DNA from: Phoronis ovalis
Taxonomy: Eukaryota; Phoronida; Phoronidae
DNA: 17,101 nt
NCBI GenBank assembly: GCA_028565635.1
Contig: JAOXYB010021725.1
Span: forward strand, 1-17,101
Direction of reading: 5' to 3'
Below the pieces are notes generated by a model that saw only the letters and a list, made by a program, of their open reading frames with translations, did no database searches and was not told the origin of the DNA. Position 1 is the stretch's first letter; each line of letters begins with the position of its first letter. Shown here piece by piece: positions 1-10,320 of this stretch. Made by a program: the position numbers and the translations under genes.

Positions 1-101
1 CAGTCCTGTGGAGATGAGCAAACGACGTTTAGTAGCACGTGCATATGTAGATAGCGGAGATAATTCTGAATTATAGCACGTGCGTCTGGAAGTAAATTTT
101 A

Positions 102-123
102 ACCTGCCTTAAGTTACTTGCGT
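102..123 (+). repeat. Left copy of a 22-bp perfect inverted repeat (partner at 16655-16676)
   Basis: The 22 bases here are the exact reverse complement of 16655-16676. The match stops abruptly on both sides. This copy sits in the intron before the SPRYD3-like terminal exon. A perfect 22-mer pair is not expected by chance in 17 kb, so it is probably part of a dispersed repeat family. No terminal inverted repeats or target duplications are visible around it. Confidence 0.7.
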
Positions 124-200
124 TGACTTTTATTTTAATATGTGAATTTGCGCAAGTGATAATAGTATGCAATGTTAATGCTTTTTCTTTGTTATTTAAG

Positions 201-335
201 GTGTTTTTTACTCGTAATGGGAAACTGATTGGTAAAAAACAAATGCGCATACCGAAAGGAGGCTTCTACCCAACAATTGGAATGTTGAGCTTAAATGAAA
301 AAGTCCGTGTAGATCTTAGACCACTTACAGGATAG
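201..335 (+). CDS. SPRYD3: Last coding exon of a SPRY-domain protein, SPRYD3-like (partial gene)
   Basis: This is a 3' terminal exon of 44 codons plus a TAG stop. It follows a pyrimidine-rich acceptor ending in TTTAAG at 200 and opens in phase 0 with V-F-F-T-R-N-G. The peptide holds the typical end of a SPRY/B30.2 domain: FFTRNGK, then YPTIGM, then VDLRPLTG at the very C terminus. From memory of the family, animal SPRYD3 ends in nearly the same way (FFTRNGKIIGKK, then FPTIGMLS, then a terminal DLHPLSG), so SPRYD3 is preferred over RanBP9/10 or SPRYD7. SPRY domains bind proteins; the exact role of SPRYD3 is not settled. All earlier exons lie upstream of the window. The open frame continues upstream to 123, but that part lies in the intron. 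Its neighbour VPS26 is on the other strand, tail to tail. Confidence 0.83.
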   Translation: MFFTRNGKLIGKKQMRIPKGGFYPTIGMLSLNEKVRVDLRPLTG

Positions 336-516
336 CACACTTTTTCACGCTGATTAGTCCCATTTGTACAGGCAAGAAATTAGCGGTAACAAAATATTAC
401 TTCATGTAAATACACAGTTTCAAACATTAAAGATTTTTCTAGTTTACAACACTTTAAAAACAATATGCTCGTAGTGACTGATATAAATGTAAGTTGATTA
501 AAATGGGAACCAAATT

Positions 517-522
517 AATAAA
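517..522 (+). terminator. Candidate poly(A) signal for the SPRYD3-like gene
   Basis: AATAAA lies about 180 nt after the stop codon at 335 on the same strand, a usual 3' UTR length. No transcript data are available, and other A-rich hexamers occur further on. Confidence 0.45.
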
Positions 523-539
523 CAATTTATTCTGCCTAC

Positions 540-3500
540 AAGTGAAAGTGAAAATAATTTTTGTAGGCACATTGACAAATCACCTTTATGGTCACAAAAA
601 AACACCCTGATTGGCTAAGATCTTTCTCCTAAATCATCACCAAATCGCTAGCCCATACAAACTGGTACAACTTTTGGTTGTATTTGTTTTCTTAAAATCA
701 CCTTTTTTCTTTTATTTCTCCAAAGAATTTGCTGAAATAACCTGTTTAAAATGAACCACCATGTGAATGGGACTAATGCCTAGATATCTCATTTATCAAA
801 TAAGTTTCAATCAAATTAACACTTAATGCAATCAAAACCAATTTAAAGGACTTCATAAAAATGGAGAAGATAAAAATGTTACTGTCAGCTTGTATTAAGA
901 TAAGTAAAACATGTTATATATTAAATGTATTTAAAAAACAATAATGTAATTATTGCTTGTGTGCCATCAAGTTGAAGAACCAGCCCCATCTGCTGATGAA
1001 ATAATACACTAGTGCTGTATTATATTGCTGGAAGTAACAGAGAATCACCAAATGAGGAACTGCAAGACATGGTTGACCAATGCAGCTATTATATCATATT
1101 AACAGCAAATGCGGTAGCAGACAATTGAGTTCGCCCTGTAGCAATGATGTTTGCTTGTTAACAGTCAAATAGGGCTAAATTTGTCACATACAAGGTTAGA
1201 TTGGACTCTAAATAATGAAATTTGTATCATTGTACATTTTTTTTACTCAAATTGCCTAATATGATGATAAATTATACTTTTTTTAATTGTAAAACTTATT
1301 TATTATTTAGTCATATTTAAATGCAATTAGTTCTGTATGATTATTCAAAATTCCAACTTTATATATTTCTATTTCCATTGCAAAAAATTATTAATTTATA
1401 ATAAAGATAGTACCATTATAAATGAACAAAAAAGAGTAAAACTGTCAACTAGCAATATATTAAATCCTTACATAATTAGTCATTCCTTAGCCTTTAGACA
1501 GGCTAACAGAAGGTTTGAAATGTCACCTGAACGAATTAAGGTAAATTTACAAGAATCCTATTCTGTATTACACACGATTGCTGTGTAGACCATGTTGCTT
1601 TTGTAGTTATTAGATAAACTATACTCCAACTCCAGTGAATGTAGACTAGTGTGATCTTGTTAATAAATGTCTTGAGGTCTCTAGATATGTTGCAGTGGAC
1701 AGCGTTAGAGTACAATAATACTGAAGCCATGTAACTGGAGTCTTTGAATGTATAGTAATAATGACAGTGATTATTGCTTACCAGGTGTAAATACTAAAAT
1801 GTCCTATTTGTAAAAACAGCTCGATGTTACATTAATAATTTGTCTGTGATAATAGCTTTTTCTATAATTTAAGTATATTACATTGTAAATTACAGCTGAT
1901 ACTCTTTATTAAATAAAGATTTGTTAATTAAAACAAAGCAGATAATCTCTTATTCTTACTATAATTGTAAAGCTTCTAGTAATCACACTATTTTTCAATT
2001 CCAAAACACAATTTGGTTACTCGGAAAAACATTTTTTTTACAAAAAATATGTTTAAAACATGCATTATTTAAGGCTAAGCTACAGCCTCGTTGTAGAAGT
2101 TCGTTATTAGTAATTCAAAGTTCATTCACAGTATTTACAATTTGGTCATAACAAATAATGGGAGTGTCGTTTATTAGTTAAAAACATTGTTCGCGTATAC
2201 TTGGAGCAACTGGGTTTTCTAGTAGAATGTATCATGATTTTTGCTGTCTATCTTATAGATAAAAGCTATAAAGATGACAAAAATGTTTGTAGAGGTGTGT
2301 GGCCCAGGGTAAAAACCTTGACCCTGTGGTAAATAAAGATCACCAAAAATATACCGTGACAAGCGAAAAAACATGAAAGGTATATCCTGCTGTAAATAAC
2401 TCTTCCAAAATACTGTAGATACTCCGTGTAAAATTCACTTGTAAATTATATACCGTGGTAAATAAGTATGAAAGTTTATGGACCTTAAGTTTTTATGCCT
2501 GTTGTCAATGCGTTGTCCAAGAAATTCTCCATCATGGCAAAATATTTTTTGAAAATATACTGGCAAATATCCAACAAGAAAAGGATACCTGTGGTGGTTT
2601 TGAAAAACATACCGTGGTAAATTCGGGAGCTGAAAGAAGGGGTATTGGGCAGCACATATATAAAGTGACTTCAATGACAGTACTCCCTGGGAAAGATTGG
2701 CAGCTTTGATATTGAGTTTGCAGTGGCTAACTTTTGTGTATAAACAAAGAGTACTTTTATGTAAACTACATGTTTATCTTATGATATCAAAATGTTTCAC
2801 CATCGATTATCCTTCTTTCTAATAAATAAATGAGATTGAATGAGAACAACATAAATTAGTTACATTTTCATTTATTTGTTAGCATCTTAACAGCGATGTC
2901 TTCATTTCACTATGCAACCAAGTCAATAACATTTCCGTGCAACATACAGTAATTTAAATTTCTATTCTAATTACAATAATTATGTTTCTTGGTGGTTAGC
3001 GTCTAGTCAATAGCAAAACAGGAAAGTAGTTGCCAACGAAGCACTGGACAGATACGGGTCTTCATAATGCTGGCATCATTTGGTTGAAACGGATCGGACG
3101 TCACCCAAATTGCGAAATGGTCTGTGGAAAATGTTATAACCTAATATAGGAAGTATGAGGTGCTCCTTAGACTAGAAGAAAGATCTCTTTCAATGTCACC
3201 ACAATGTCTGTATCCTATTCATTGTAACTTTTAAATCACTTATAAAGTGAATCAGTATGACAGACATAGTTATGTTGGTTTCACGTTACACGTTACCTAT
3301 AAGTAAATAATATCTGACAAAATGATTATACACCTGACATTAGTGTAGGAAACAGTTTTAACAGTTTTGTTGAGAAAATTGAAAGCTAAACAATCATATT
3401 TTCGCTCTAAGTAAAACCTATTGAATACTTTTTTTCTTAGTAGCAAATTACACCTTTTAATAAACAAATGTCAACATCTGAAAATTTCACTAGGAAATTA

Positions 3501-4030
3501 CAAAAATTACATTAAACTAACTAACTGTAAACCAGCCCTGTAGAAATATACGATGAACGCGTACTACCCATTTAAAAATGACAATATTTAAACCAATGTT
3601 ACAATAGTCAGTGCAAAATTACCAGTTATAAGATTGCTATACAGCAGTCATATCGAAGCTCCACATGTAGTAGAAATGTCAATTTTAATTCTAATGCTAA
3701 AGAATACTTACTTGTCTCGCTGTGTTGTAGGCCTAGTAACTGTAGGCAACTACAAATTACAATATTTACAATACAGAGCTGTAAGGTAGGTGAACTATAC
3801 TTGTTATTGCACTGCTGTTAATTACTTACTCCTCCACTATCAATCTATGACGTACTAATTTCTAACCTTGTAAACAAGCATGGCAGAAAACGAACAAAGA
3901 GAAAGGAACTTTGTTACTCATAATTTTGTTAAACTATACTATGTTCTATAAAGGTTCATTAAAGCAATAAGCCTTGATGGGATATTGTTTCACAATAACT
4001 TTCTGGTAAAGAAGGAAAGTTGAAAATCTA
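540..4030. other. Intergenic region between SPRYD3-like and VPS26, no gene seen
   Basis: No recognisable exon was found on either strand in this 3.5 kb. The short open frames here (for example 1337-1588 and 1921-2151 on plus, 1536-1730 on minus) have AT-driven composition and no family motif. The region contains the degenerate repeat patch at 2323-2622. A GC-richer patch at about 3000-3130 could be an old transposon or conserved noncoding piece, but nothing in it can be named. Part of 2870-4030 may be VPS26 3' UTR if a distal poly(A) site is used (AATAAA on minus at 2876-2871). Confidence 0.6.
2323..2622. repeat. Cluster of degenerate TACCGTGGTAAAT-like repeats
   Basis: TACCGTGGTAAAT occurs exactly at 2451-2463 and 2610-2622. 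Degenerate copies lie at about 2323 (CCTGTGGTAAATAA), 2353 (TACCGTGACAA), 2386 (CCTGCTGTAAATAA), 2421 (ACTCCGTGTAAAA) and 2587 (ACCTGTGGTGG). The first five are spaced about 30 bp apart, which suggests a decayed minisatellite. Both strands show rather long open stretches: about 430 nt on plus with two in-frame stops, and minus with one stop. The origin could therefore be a repeat inside a degraded coding or transposon sequence. I do not recognise the encoded peptide. Confidence 0.45.
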
Positions 4031-4036
4031 CATTAT

Positions 4037-4042
4037 TTTATT
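4037..4042 (-). terminator. Candidate VPS26 poly(A) signal
   Basis: AATAAA on the minus strand, within a run of A-rich hexamers, lies about 390 nt after the VPS26 stop. A second AATAAA at 2876-2871 would give a UTR of about 1.6 kb. ATTAAA at 4406-4401 is probably too close to the stop. The choice cannot be made without transcripts. Confidence 0.35.
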
Positions 4043-4432
4043 TTATACATCTTGAAACTAGCTGATTTAAAGAATTTTAATATCAAGAGACATATATTCA
4101 GAAAGCAGGCAAAATTGAAAATTTATCTAAAATGACAGCTGATAAAACTATATTTTGTTAATTTCTCTATAGGCATTATTTACACAATTACAGGGCACAA
4201 GAAAACAATTTCTGTTATGAAACTCTTTTCAGTTAACATGTTTAATTTATGTATATTATCCACCTTTACAAAATGCAAAGAGTATTATAACAACTTCCAC
4301 ATTTCAATTAATGTTGCTAAAAATTGGAACAGTAGTTTTATATTTTTATCAATATTTCATGACATATATTTGCATTGTCTTTTAAGTTTCAGTCACTTAA
4401 TTTAATGTATAAACATTCAACTTCACGCCCAA

Positions 4433-7400
4433 CTAGCATTCATCTCCGTCTCCTGCTTCTTTTTGATTCGTTTGTTCTGCTCTGTTTGGCATATCGTCAA
4501 GTTTTTTCATTGCATCAGACTGCTGTGAATGCCCCTTCCGTCGCTTGTCGGCTCTCCGAAACACTGTGATTTCCTGTAAACGAGATAAACCTTTATTTTC
4601 TGAAATATTATTGCGGCATACAACAAACTGACTACAGGTTTTGTTCAACATTGAATTTTATCTGTTAGCTTGTTGCAATAGCATCGAGTAGGAAATATTG
4701 TGGAACTACGTAGTTCATGATTAGTTGCAAGAACTTGATCATAAACAGTGGCAAAATATTCTCATCTAATTCGGTGTTACTGAAAGTATGTTGCCAATCT
4801 CATACTTATTTTTTCTGAAGCACCCATTATCTGAAGTGAACTACATTACTTGTTGTTTAAAATATCTCCTCTCCTCTTCATCCACTAACACTAAATTCAG
4901 ATAATAGCGAACTGAAAACTTCTTGTTGATATCTCTCATCGTAGGCGTCAACTCGTAACCACTGAGGAATAATCGGATAGGAATTGATTCGCCTCTCACA
5001 GGAGCACCATCCATGATTTCATACTTGGCAATGGTTTCGTTTTCATTGAAAGTATTAGGACCTACAGCAAAAAACATTGATTCCTGCATGAACAACATAC
5101 TTCAAAATAGAATTATTTCTAGTTGCACTTTCAAGTTCAGCAGAGGGAGATTGAGAGAACCTGAGATTAGTGGGCAGACAGGTAGCACATCCAAAATGCT
5201 GATACTTTTAAATTTCACTAAATATTTTAAACTAAAAGTTCATATTTTAAAAAAAAATTAATCTGCACTATTTAATGTCACATGCTTGCCGTCTTTACCT
5301 GATCCTGTACTTTCTCTTTTAATAATCTGAATTTCCATATGTTTTATCTTAATTCTAACCAGGAGGAAATAAATCTTTCCCACTATGACATCTTTCAAAT
5401 GATACCTAAGCACAACAACAAAGGAAGCTTTAAAAAAATTTAACCAAACACTACGCACGCACAAAAACAAGGATGGGCAACATAATACGACAGTACAGAG
5501 AAACAATACAGATATCCCCAGATTTGGCTCTTCATGGCTACAAAAACGACAAGTGCACCATTCCATGTTGCAGTACAGACATTTCAAAATTTTGAAAACT
5601 TCTTTTTGTGCTCAAATAAATATTCTCTGAACCACACATTCATTTGACAATATTATTGAAAAATTTACTCATATAGAAATTTATTAGTTTACAATATGGC
5701 CTGACTATGACAATTTCTGTAAGTGTAGCACATGGCTGAGGTGCACCTAAGTTTCACCATATAATACAGATAAACATAAAAGCAGATTTTCTTTTTCATT
5801 CAACACTAAAAATTAAGGAACAAGGCGATGATACATGCTTGCTGCACTAAAAAAAACAATATTTGATTACAGTTCAATTTTACAGAAGTGGGTTACTGTA
5901 AAATAAAGCGTAAAGGGTTTTCAGTCACAAAAAATGCACCTAAAAGTAAAGGAGTAATATTTCAATAAGTACCATCGACCATGCACTTGAATGTAAGCTG
6001 TTCCCTTTAGAACTAAGGTCTGAAAAGTATTTAATTATGGAGAACAAAGTTTCTATTACAAGATGAGGGATAAAAGAAGTTTAAATATTAGAGAGTTACT
6101 TTTAATTCAGGGTAGGGATGGATAAAAATAATTTACCCTAGAATTAACTTTAGTGGCAAGTTTTAAGTAAACCATTTACTATATCAAAATATAGGAAGTT
6201 CTTGCACAATGCATAATCAAATAAATTTCGGATACAACCAAAAAAACGACCATGCATAAATCAACACTGAGCTAAAAACAGAATCTGAAATAAATCAAAA
6301 CAGTAACACCATTTGATATCTTCCTCATGTACCTGAACCAGTAACCTCTCGCTTAACAATTGCCAATTCCATAAAATTAATTTTAATACGAACAAGAAGA
6401 AAGTAGATTTTCCCCACGATTACATCGTTAAGATGGTACCTGTAAGACATAAAGTATGAAATGCATATATAACAAACAATAATTGAGGACAACAATAATG
6501 TAGAGAACAATTGTATAAGTTTGTACCTATATATATATGCTGCTCTTCAGTCTTGGAAATATTTTGCTGAATCTCTGTGCATACCATAACTGTCATACAC
6601 TATACAATTACATTGTAATGTAAATCTTAGCTCACTGATTATTACTTTTCACATACCAACCATGGACAAAAATGAAAGTCATCACTACGTATTATTAAGT
6701 ATCCCCTGAAACATATTATGGAACATACTTTTTTGTGAAAAATAAGTTCAGCATTCCACTTGAGGGTTCATTTCCTTTGCTTTCTATATCATATATTAAA
6801 TTCTCATGTAGTAGAAAATGTTTTAATTTGTCATTAGTTGTTTATCAAACATTAAGAACCAGTGTCTTTTATGTGACTAATTACTTTCGTAGAATACTTA
6901 CTCTAATTGCTGGAAATAATTATTACAGTTTCTTATTTAATAAACAAAGTTAATCAATCTACTCCAAAAGATATTTGCATGCTTCTGAATCCATCTCAGA
7001 AAATGTGAAAATAAATTCTTGCAAAAGAAAATGAAACTACAGTACTATAATTTAAGCAGTTTCACTGTGAACTGAGTGAATTCTTGTAGCAAACACTCAC
7101 TTTGACTTGTTATATTCAAATTCTATATGTAGACAGTCTTCTATACCCACTTCCATCTTTATACTGTTATTCATTTCAGGGTACGATGATAATGTGTGTA
7201 CAGCAACATCCATTTCTTTGACAACATCACTAAGTCGTTTTACTATTGTTACTCGTAAGAAATATCTGCAAGATAAAAATATGCAATCATAACTTTCAGA
7301 AACTTGTTGCAGTTACATTATACCTTGATATCTTTTTGGAAATCTCAACTATGTGCAGCTTATTACTGATTTAGTTTTTGAAGATCAATCATCAAATCAT

Positions 7401-10239
7401 TATAAATTGTCAGATTTCAGCAGGGTGGTTGCACTAATAGAAAACCTTGACCGAACTACCTATACATCGCTGTGGAATATGTCGAATTTGTTAACTTTAC
7501 TGTTTTTCTATGCTTCATTCACATACATGTTGAAGTGGAGTATATGACGACTGTAATTAGGTATGTAGAAGGCAGTATAAATATCAAATTCCTTCAGAAT
7601 TAACTCTGTTTTCAAAGATTATCACTAACCATTGTCACACATGGGGTGGTAACTACAAAAAGTTATAGACCTAGGCGCAGAACCCAGAGATTTCGGTTTT
7701 AGGCTTATTTGATAGTACAAATATTTCCTGTATTTCACGGAACGTTATCTGCCGCTAGTGTGCCATTCTCCAGCAGACTGACTAAATCAGTACGAGGAAC
7801 AAGTTCCATGTGGTGGAAGACAATGCTTTGCGGATTCAGTGAGATCTCGTAAAAGACTGTGCTAATCTGCACGAGTGATTAAACAAAATGACTAACGGGA
7901 AAATTCATTTTCATGCGTTTGACATTTCTCGTTTTCACGACATCCATAAATAAGTCTAGTGGAGTATAAGTCAAAGCATGGAAAAAGGTACTGACACACG
8001 CCAAAAAAATATGGTACATATATTAGGGCTATAGAATTAGCATTAGAGATGGTCTAGTTTAATCTGTTACTTCCATTAATTACTTAACTTCTGTCTTTAT
8101 TAAATCTGAACTATAAAGAGCACAGTAATAATGAATATATCTTATGAACAGTTACACATTGAGACAGATTTATTGTAAATATATTTGACAGATTGTTTAA
8201 AGTCCCATTTCTCACCTTAACCGAACATTGGCACCAGTGTAAGTTTCATAAGGTTTTTCAACTTGAACAAATTCAAATTTGTATGTTTTGTTCTGTGTTA
8301 AGACACCGGGTCTTTCCAGTTCTTTAACAAGTGATGTGAATTCATGGTGGTTACCCCTGTCATAATATAATTCTGCAAAAAAAGTAGCAAAATCAAACAT
8401 CAAAGTAGATTTTTTAGAATGAATAGTCATATCAATTCAGTGACAAAGATGGGGTATGAGCTCTCTCAATTTATGAGACATGTTACCAGGTGACATTTCA
8501 AAAAGGACTGGTAGAAATGTTGTGATAAGAATGAAAAGTATCGGAGGCACTTAATATCAACATATTTTCAAGTTTTCCATATATAAACTTTTCTAGAAAG
8601 CAGCATTTAACTACAGAACACAAAAATATATTATGTATGGATGCTGAACTCTTACACCACTTAAAGCAAACAACACTATTCTTATAGAGTAAAAAAAAAA
8701 GTGTTCAGTGAACTAGCATTTTTCACTAGAATGTAATTCAATTATGAGTACTTTCATACTGTCCAGTTTAGGAGACATAAAGTCCTGTTGCATTACTGTT
8801 TCAGAATTCTGATCACAACATATTTTTTACGGCATAATCATAAATGTTTCAAATCTAAACAGAAAATCAACCTACCTATTTGTCCTACAAATTCTATTTT
8901 AATACCTTGGTGCTCTAATTTTGAGCCTTGTTTTTTCAGGGATAAATTCACCTATAAATATTAGAATAGCATTATTAAAGCCAAATCAAGTGAAGAAAAT
9001 GACACAGTAGATTTTTATAGCAAAACAGGAGTATGTCATAATCACACCCATAGCTAATTTTTAGTAATCAAGCAAACATTCTACTTTTATATATTTTTAT
9101 CTATTACAATTACCTTTCCGGAAACTGATTCCCCATCATAATAAAGATATAATTTTTCTTTCTTTCCATCTTCTGTTCGTATCTCTGTCACCTTTCGTTG
9201 ATCCTGCCCATCTAAAACAATGTCGATTTCGGCACTCTGGCCAAATCCCAAAAAACTCTGAAATGACAATGATAAGCCTATATAGCAGTTTTAAAAATTA
9301 GAGTATAAAAATATTATTCCTTGCTCCTGGTATTTAAGCTAAATGAATGGCTAACAGTGTTCTTCATACATGAAATTAGACCAAGGACATCTTCTCTTAT
9401 TTCTATGCCACCTACACTCAATTCTGGCTCCTCAATACATATTTGTACATATAAAATGTTGTGTTGTTGAACAGGGCAATCATATTATGGATTTTACTTT
9501 AACTAACAAGTTCGTTTTACCTAACTGTGAAAAACAGTTTCATTTTCAGCTTATGACGAGACCAGTAAATATATTATCATGTATGCATGTTTGCCCTTCA
9601 AATGCTCAACAGACATTAATAATGTTAATGTGGTCTATAACTATAAGTGAGTATAAGTCAAGACATATCATACAATTCATTGCACTATATAAATTATGTA
9701 AAAAAACCATAACAATTAAACGTGTCTTACTACGAACTAGTTGACATAAATACCATTCATTGCTATGTAAGAACTACGTTGCAGCATGGGGGCTGGGATT
9801 TTTTACCAAATTGATCCAGTAAATATTACCCGACGTTTACTTTAGGCCTAATTAATATAATTTCATGATAATTCACTCTGGGGATGAGACTGGCAGATTC
9901 ACATAAAAGTTCATTGCCCTCGGTATAAAAGTACTGCTGAAACATCCCTACGTTATATGTATTGATATTCATGTCATTTAACTATGTTTATTTTAAACAA
10001 AGAGTGCGGGCTTTTACTAAAACAAAAACCATCACATGACGCACACCCCCATTTATATTATATTTATAAATATAATTCCCAGAACTCATGTCGTGCAAGA
10101 GCCGAGTTTTCATTACCAAATCGGCCCTAAAAATCTACCATATTTATAATGTATGCATTTTTATACTCCAGTGGAGTTGCTTTAACTAGTTAGAAGGCTC
10201 TGTGGAAAGAACCTACTGTAGAGATAATAAACTTACCAT
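4433..10239 (-). CDS. Vps26: VPS26, retromer arrestin-fold subunit, complete gene, 8 coding exons with exon 6 duplicated
   Basis: VPS26 joins VPS35 and VPS29 in retromer on endosomes, which recycles receptors to the Golgi or plasma membrane; its C-terminal domain holds VPS35, and SNX3 and SNX27 contact it. Minus-strand exons: 10239-10237 (ATG only), 9257-9114, 8951-8876, 8372-8216, 7265-7101, then either 6439-6333 (6a) or 5405-5299 (6b), 5061-4850, 4573-4433. All junctions are GT-AG and in phase, giving 334 residues against about 327-330 in fly and human. Landmarks: SFLGFGQSAEIDIVLDG near the N terminus, DGESVSGK (about 42-49), ELYYDRGNHHEF (75-86), VEKPYETYTGANVRLRYF (about 112-129), VGIEDCLHIEFEYNKSK (about 166-182), and KYEIMDGAP (about 230-238), the loop that contacts VPS35 (IM at 233-234). 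The C-terminal tail after RRYFKQQ is charged and variable, as in the family. The gene lies head to head with snf, 3 kb apart. Confidence 0.96.
5299..5405 (-). CDS. Vps26: VPS26 alternative exon 6b (canonical form, downstream of the pair)
   Basis: This exon is also 107 nt with the same entry and exit phases as 6a. Its acceptor is GTGCTTAG and its donor is TCAG|GTAAAG. It encodes YHLKDVIVGKIYFLLVRIKI and then KHMEIQIIKRESTGS for residues 183-217, very close to the fly and human VPS26 sequences as I remember them. It lies 927 nt downstream of 6a and 237 nt before the next exon. By hand count it differs from 6a at 33 of 107 bases, mostly synonymous third positions. Confidence 0.95.
6333..6439 (-). 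CDS. Vps26: VPS26 alternative exon 6a (variant form, upstream of the pair)
   Basis: This exon is 107 nt, entered at phase 2 (AA|G makes Lys182) and left at phase 1 (G|GT makes Gly218). Its acceptor is TCTTACAG and its donor is TCAG|GTACAT. It encodes residues 183-217, opening YHLNDVIVGKIYFLLVRIKI and then NFMELAIVKREVTGS. It differs from exon 6b at seven of 36 residues. The NF pair at 203-204 replaces the KH or QH that I recall in fly and vertebrate VPS26, so this looks like the derived copy. The donor GTACAT is weaker than that of 6b. Coding remains intact with no stop or frameshift, which argues for selection rather than a dying duplicate. Confidence 0.92.
7266..8215 (-). other. VPS26 intron 4, no gene seen
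   Basis: This 950-nt intron separates the exons coding residues 76-127 and 127-182. It holds a GC-richer patch at about 7650-7900 without recognisable coding potential, possibly an old transposon fragment. The plus-strand open frame at 7353-7547 looks like chance. Confidence 0.5.
9258..10236 (-). other. VPS26 intron 1, no gene seen
   Basis: This 979-nt first intron sits between the ATG-only exon and exon 2. It contains the longest open frame of the window (9370-9744, plus strand, 124 codons), which has no recognisable motif and AT-driven composition. I see no RNA gene. Confidence 0.5.
10237..10239 (-). CDS. Vps26: VPS26 first coding exon part: start codon only
   Basis: The minus strand reads AAAATG|GTAAGT, so the initiator ATG is the last codon of exon 1 and the donor follows at once. 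The second exon opens in phase 0 with AGTTTTTTGGG (Ser-Phe-Leu-Gly) after TCATTTCAG. The joined start M-S-F-L-G-F-G matches the conserved N terminus of VPS26 (human begins MSFLGG). An in-frame TTG just before exon 2 belongs to the intron. The A at -3 is the only Kozak feature. Confidence 0.85.
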
Positions 10240-10261
10240 TTTATAATGTCCTCCCACCGAA

Positions 10262-10320
10262 GCAATCAATATGGCGGCTGTACACTGCGCATGACCTTTG
10301 AAACTCTCGCTTCCGCATTG
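10262..10320 (-). promoter_or_regulatory. Probable VPS26 core promoter / 5' UTR region
   Basis: Just upstream of the start codon is the only GC-rich patch nearby. It holds AATATGGCGGC at 10268-10278, a full fit to the YY1/Pho consensus AANATGGCGGC. An NRF1-like TGCGCATG lies at 10286-10293, and on the minus strand an ETS-like GCGGAAGCG lies around 10309-10317. This mix is typical of TATA-less housekeeping promoters. The start site itself cannot be fixed. Confidence 0.5.

Noticed and set aside
2991-3110. tRNA- or SINE-like boxes (GGTGGTTAGCGTC and GGTTGAAAC)
   Set aside because: The B box fits poorly, the spacing is too long for a tRNA, and no cloverleaf can be drawn.
5406-5587. Minus-strand open frame continuing upstream of VPS26 exon 6b
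   Set aside because: The part before the acceptor at 5406 is intron; only 5299-5405 matches VPS26 and joins in phase.
8373-8430. Possible alternative N terminus MTIHSKKS upstream of VPS26 exon 4
   Set aside because: It reads through the polypyrimidine tract and TTTGCAG acceptor. The exon start at 8372 joins exon 3 exactly through a split Glu codon.
9679-9685. ATTGCAC in VPS26 intron 1 (and another at 3806-3812) as U1A-type sites
   Set aside because: Neither has the C before and G after the 10-nt loop, no stem forms, and the sense strand of VPS26 is the other one. They serve as background controls.
9370-9744. Plus-strand open frame of 124 codons, the longest in the window
   Set aside because: It lies within VPS26 intron 1 on the opposite strand and has no recognisable domain, a composition like the AT-rich surroundings and no supporting signals. 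It is most likely chance.
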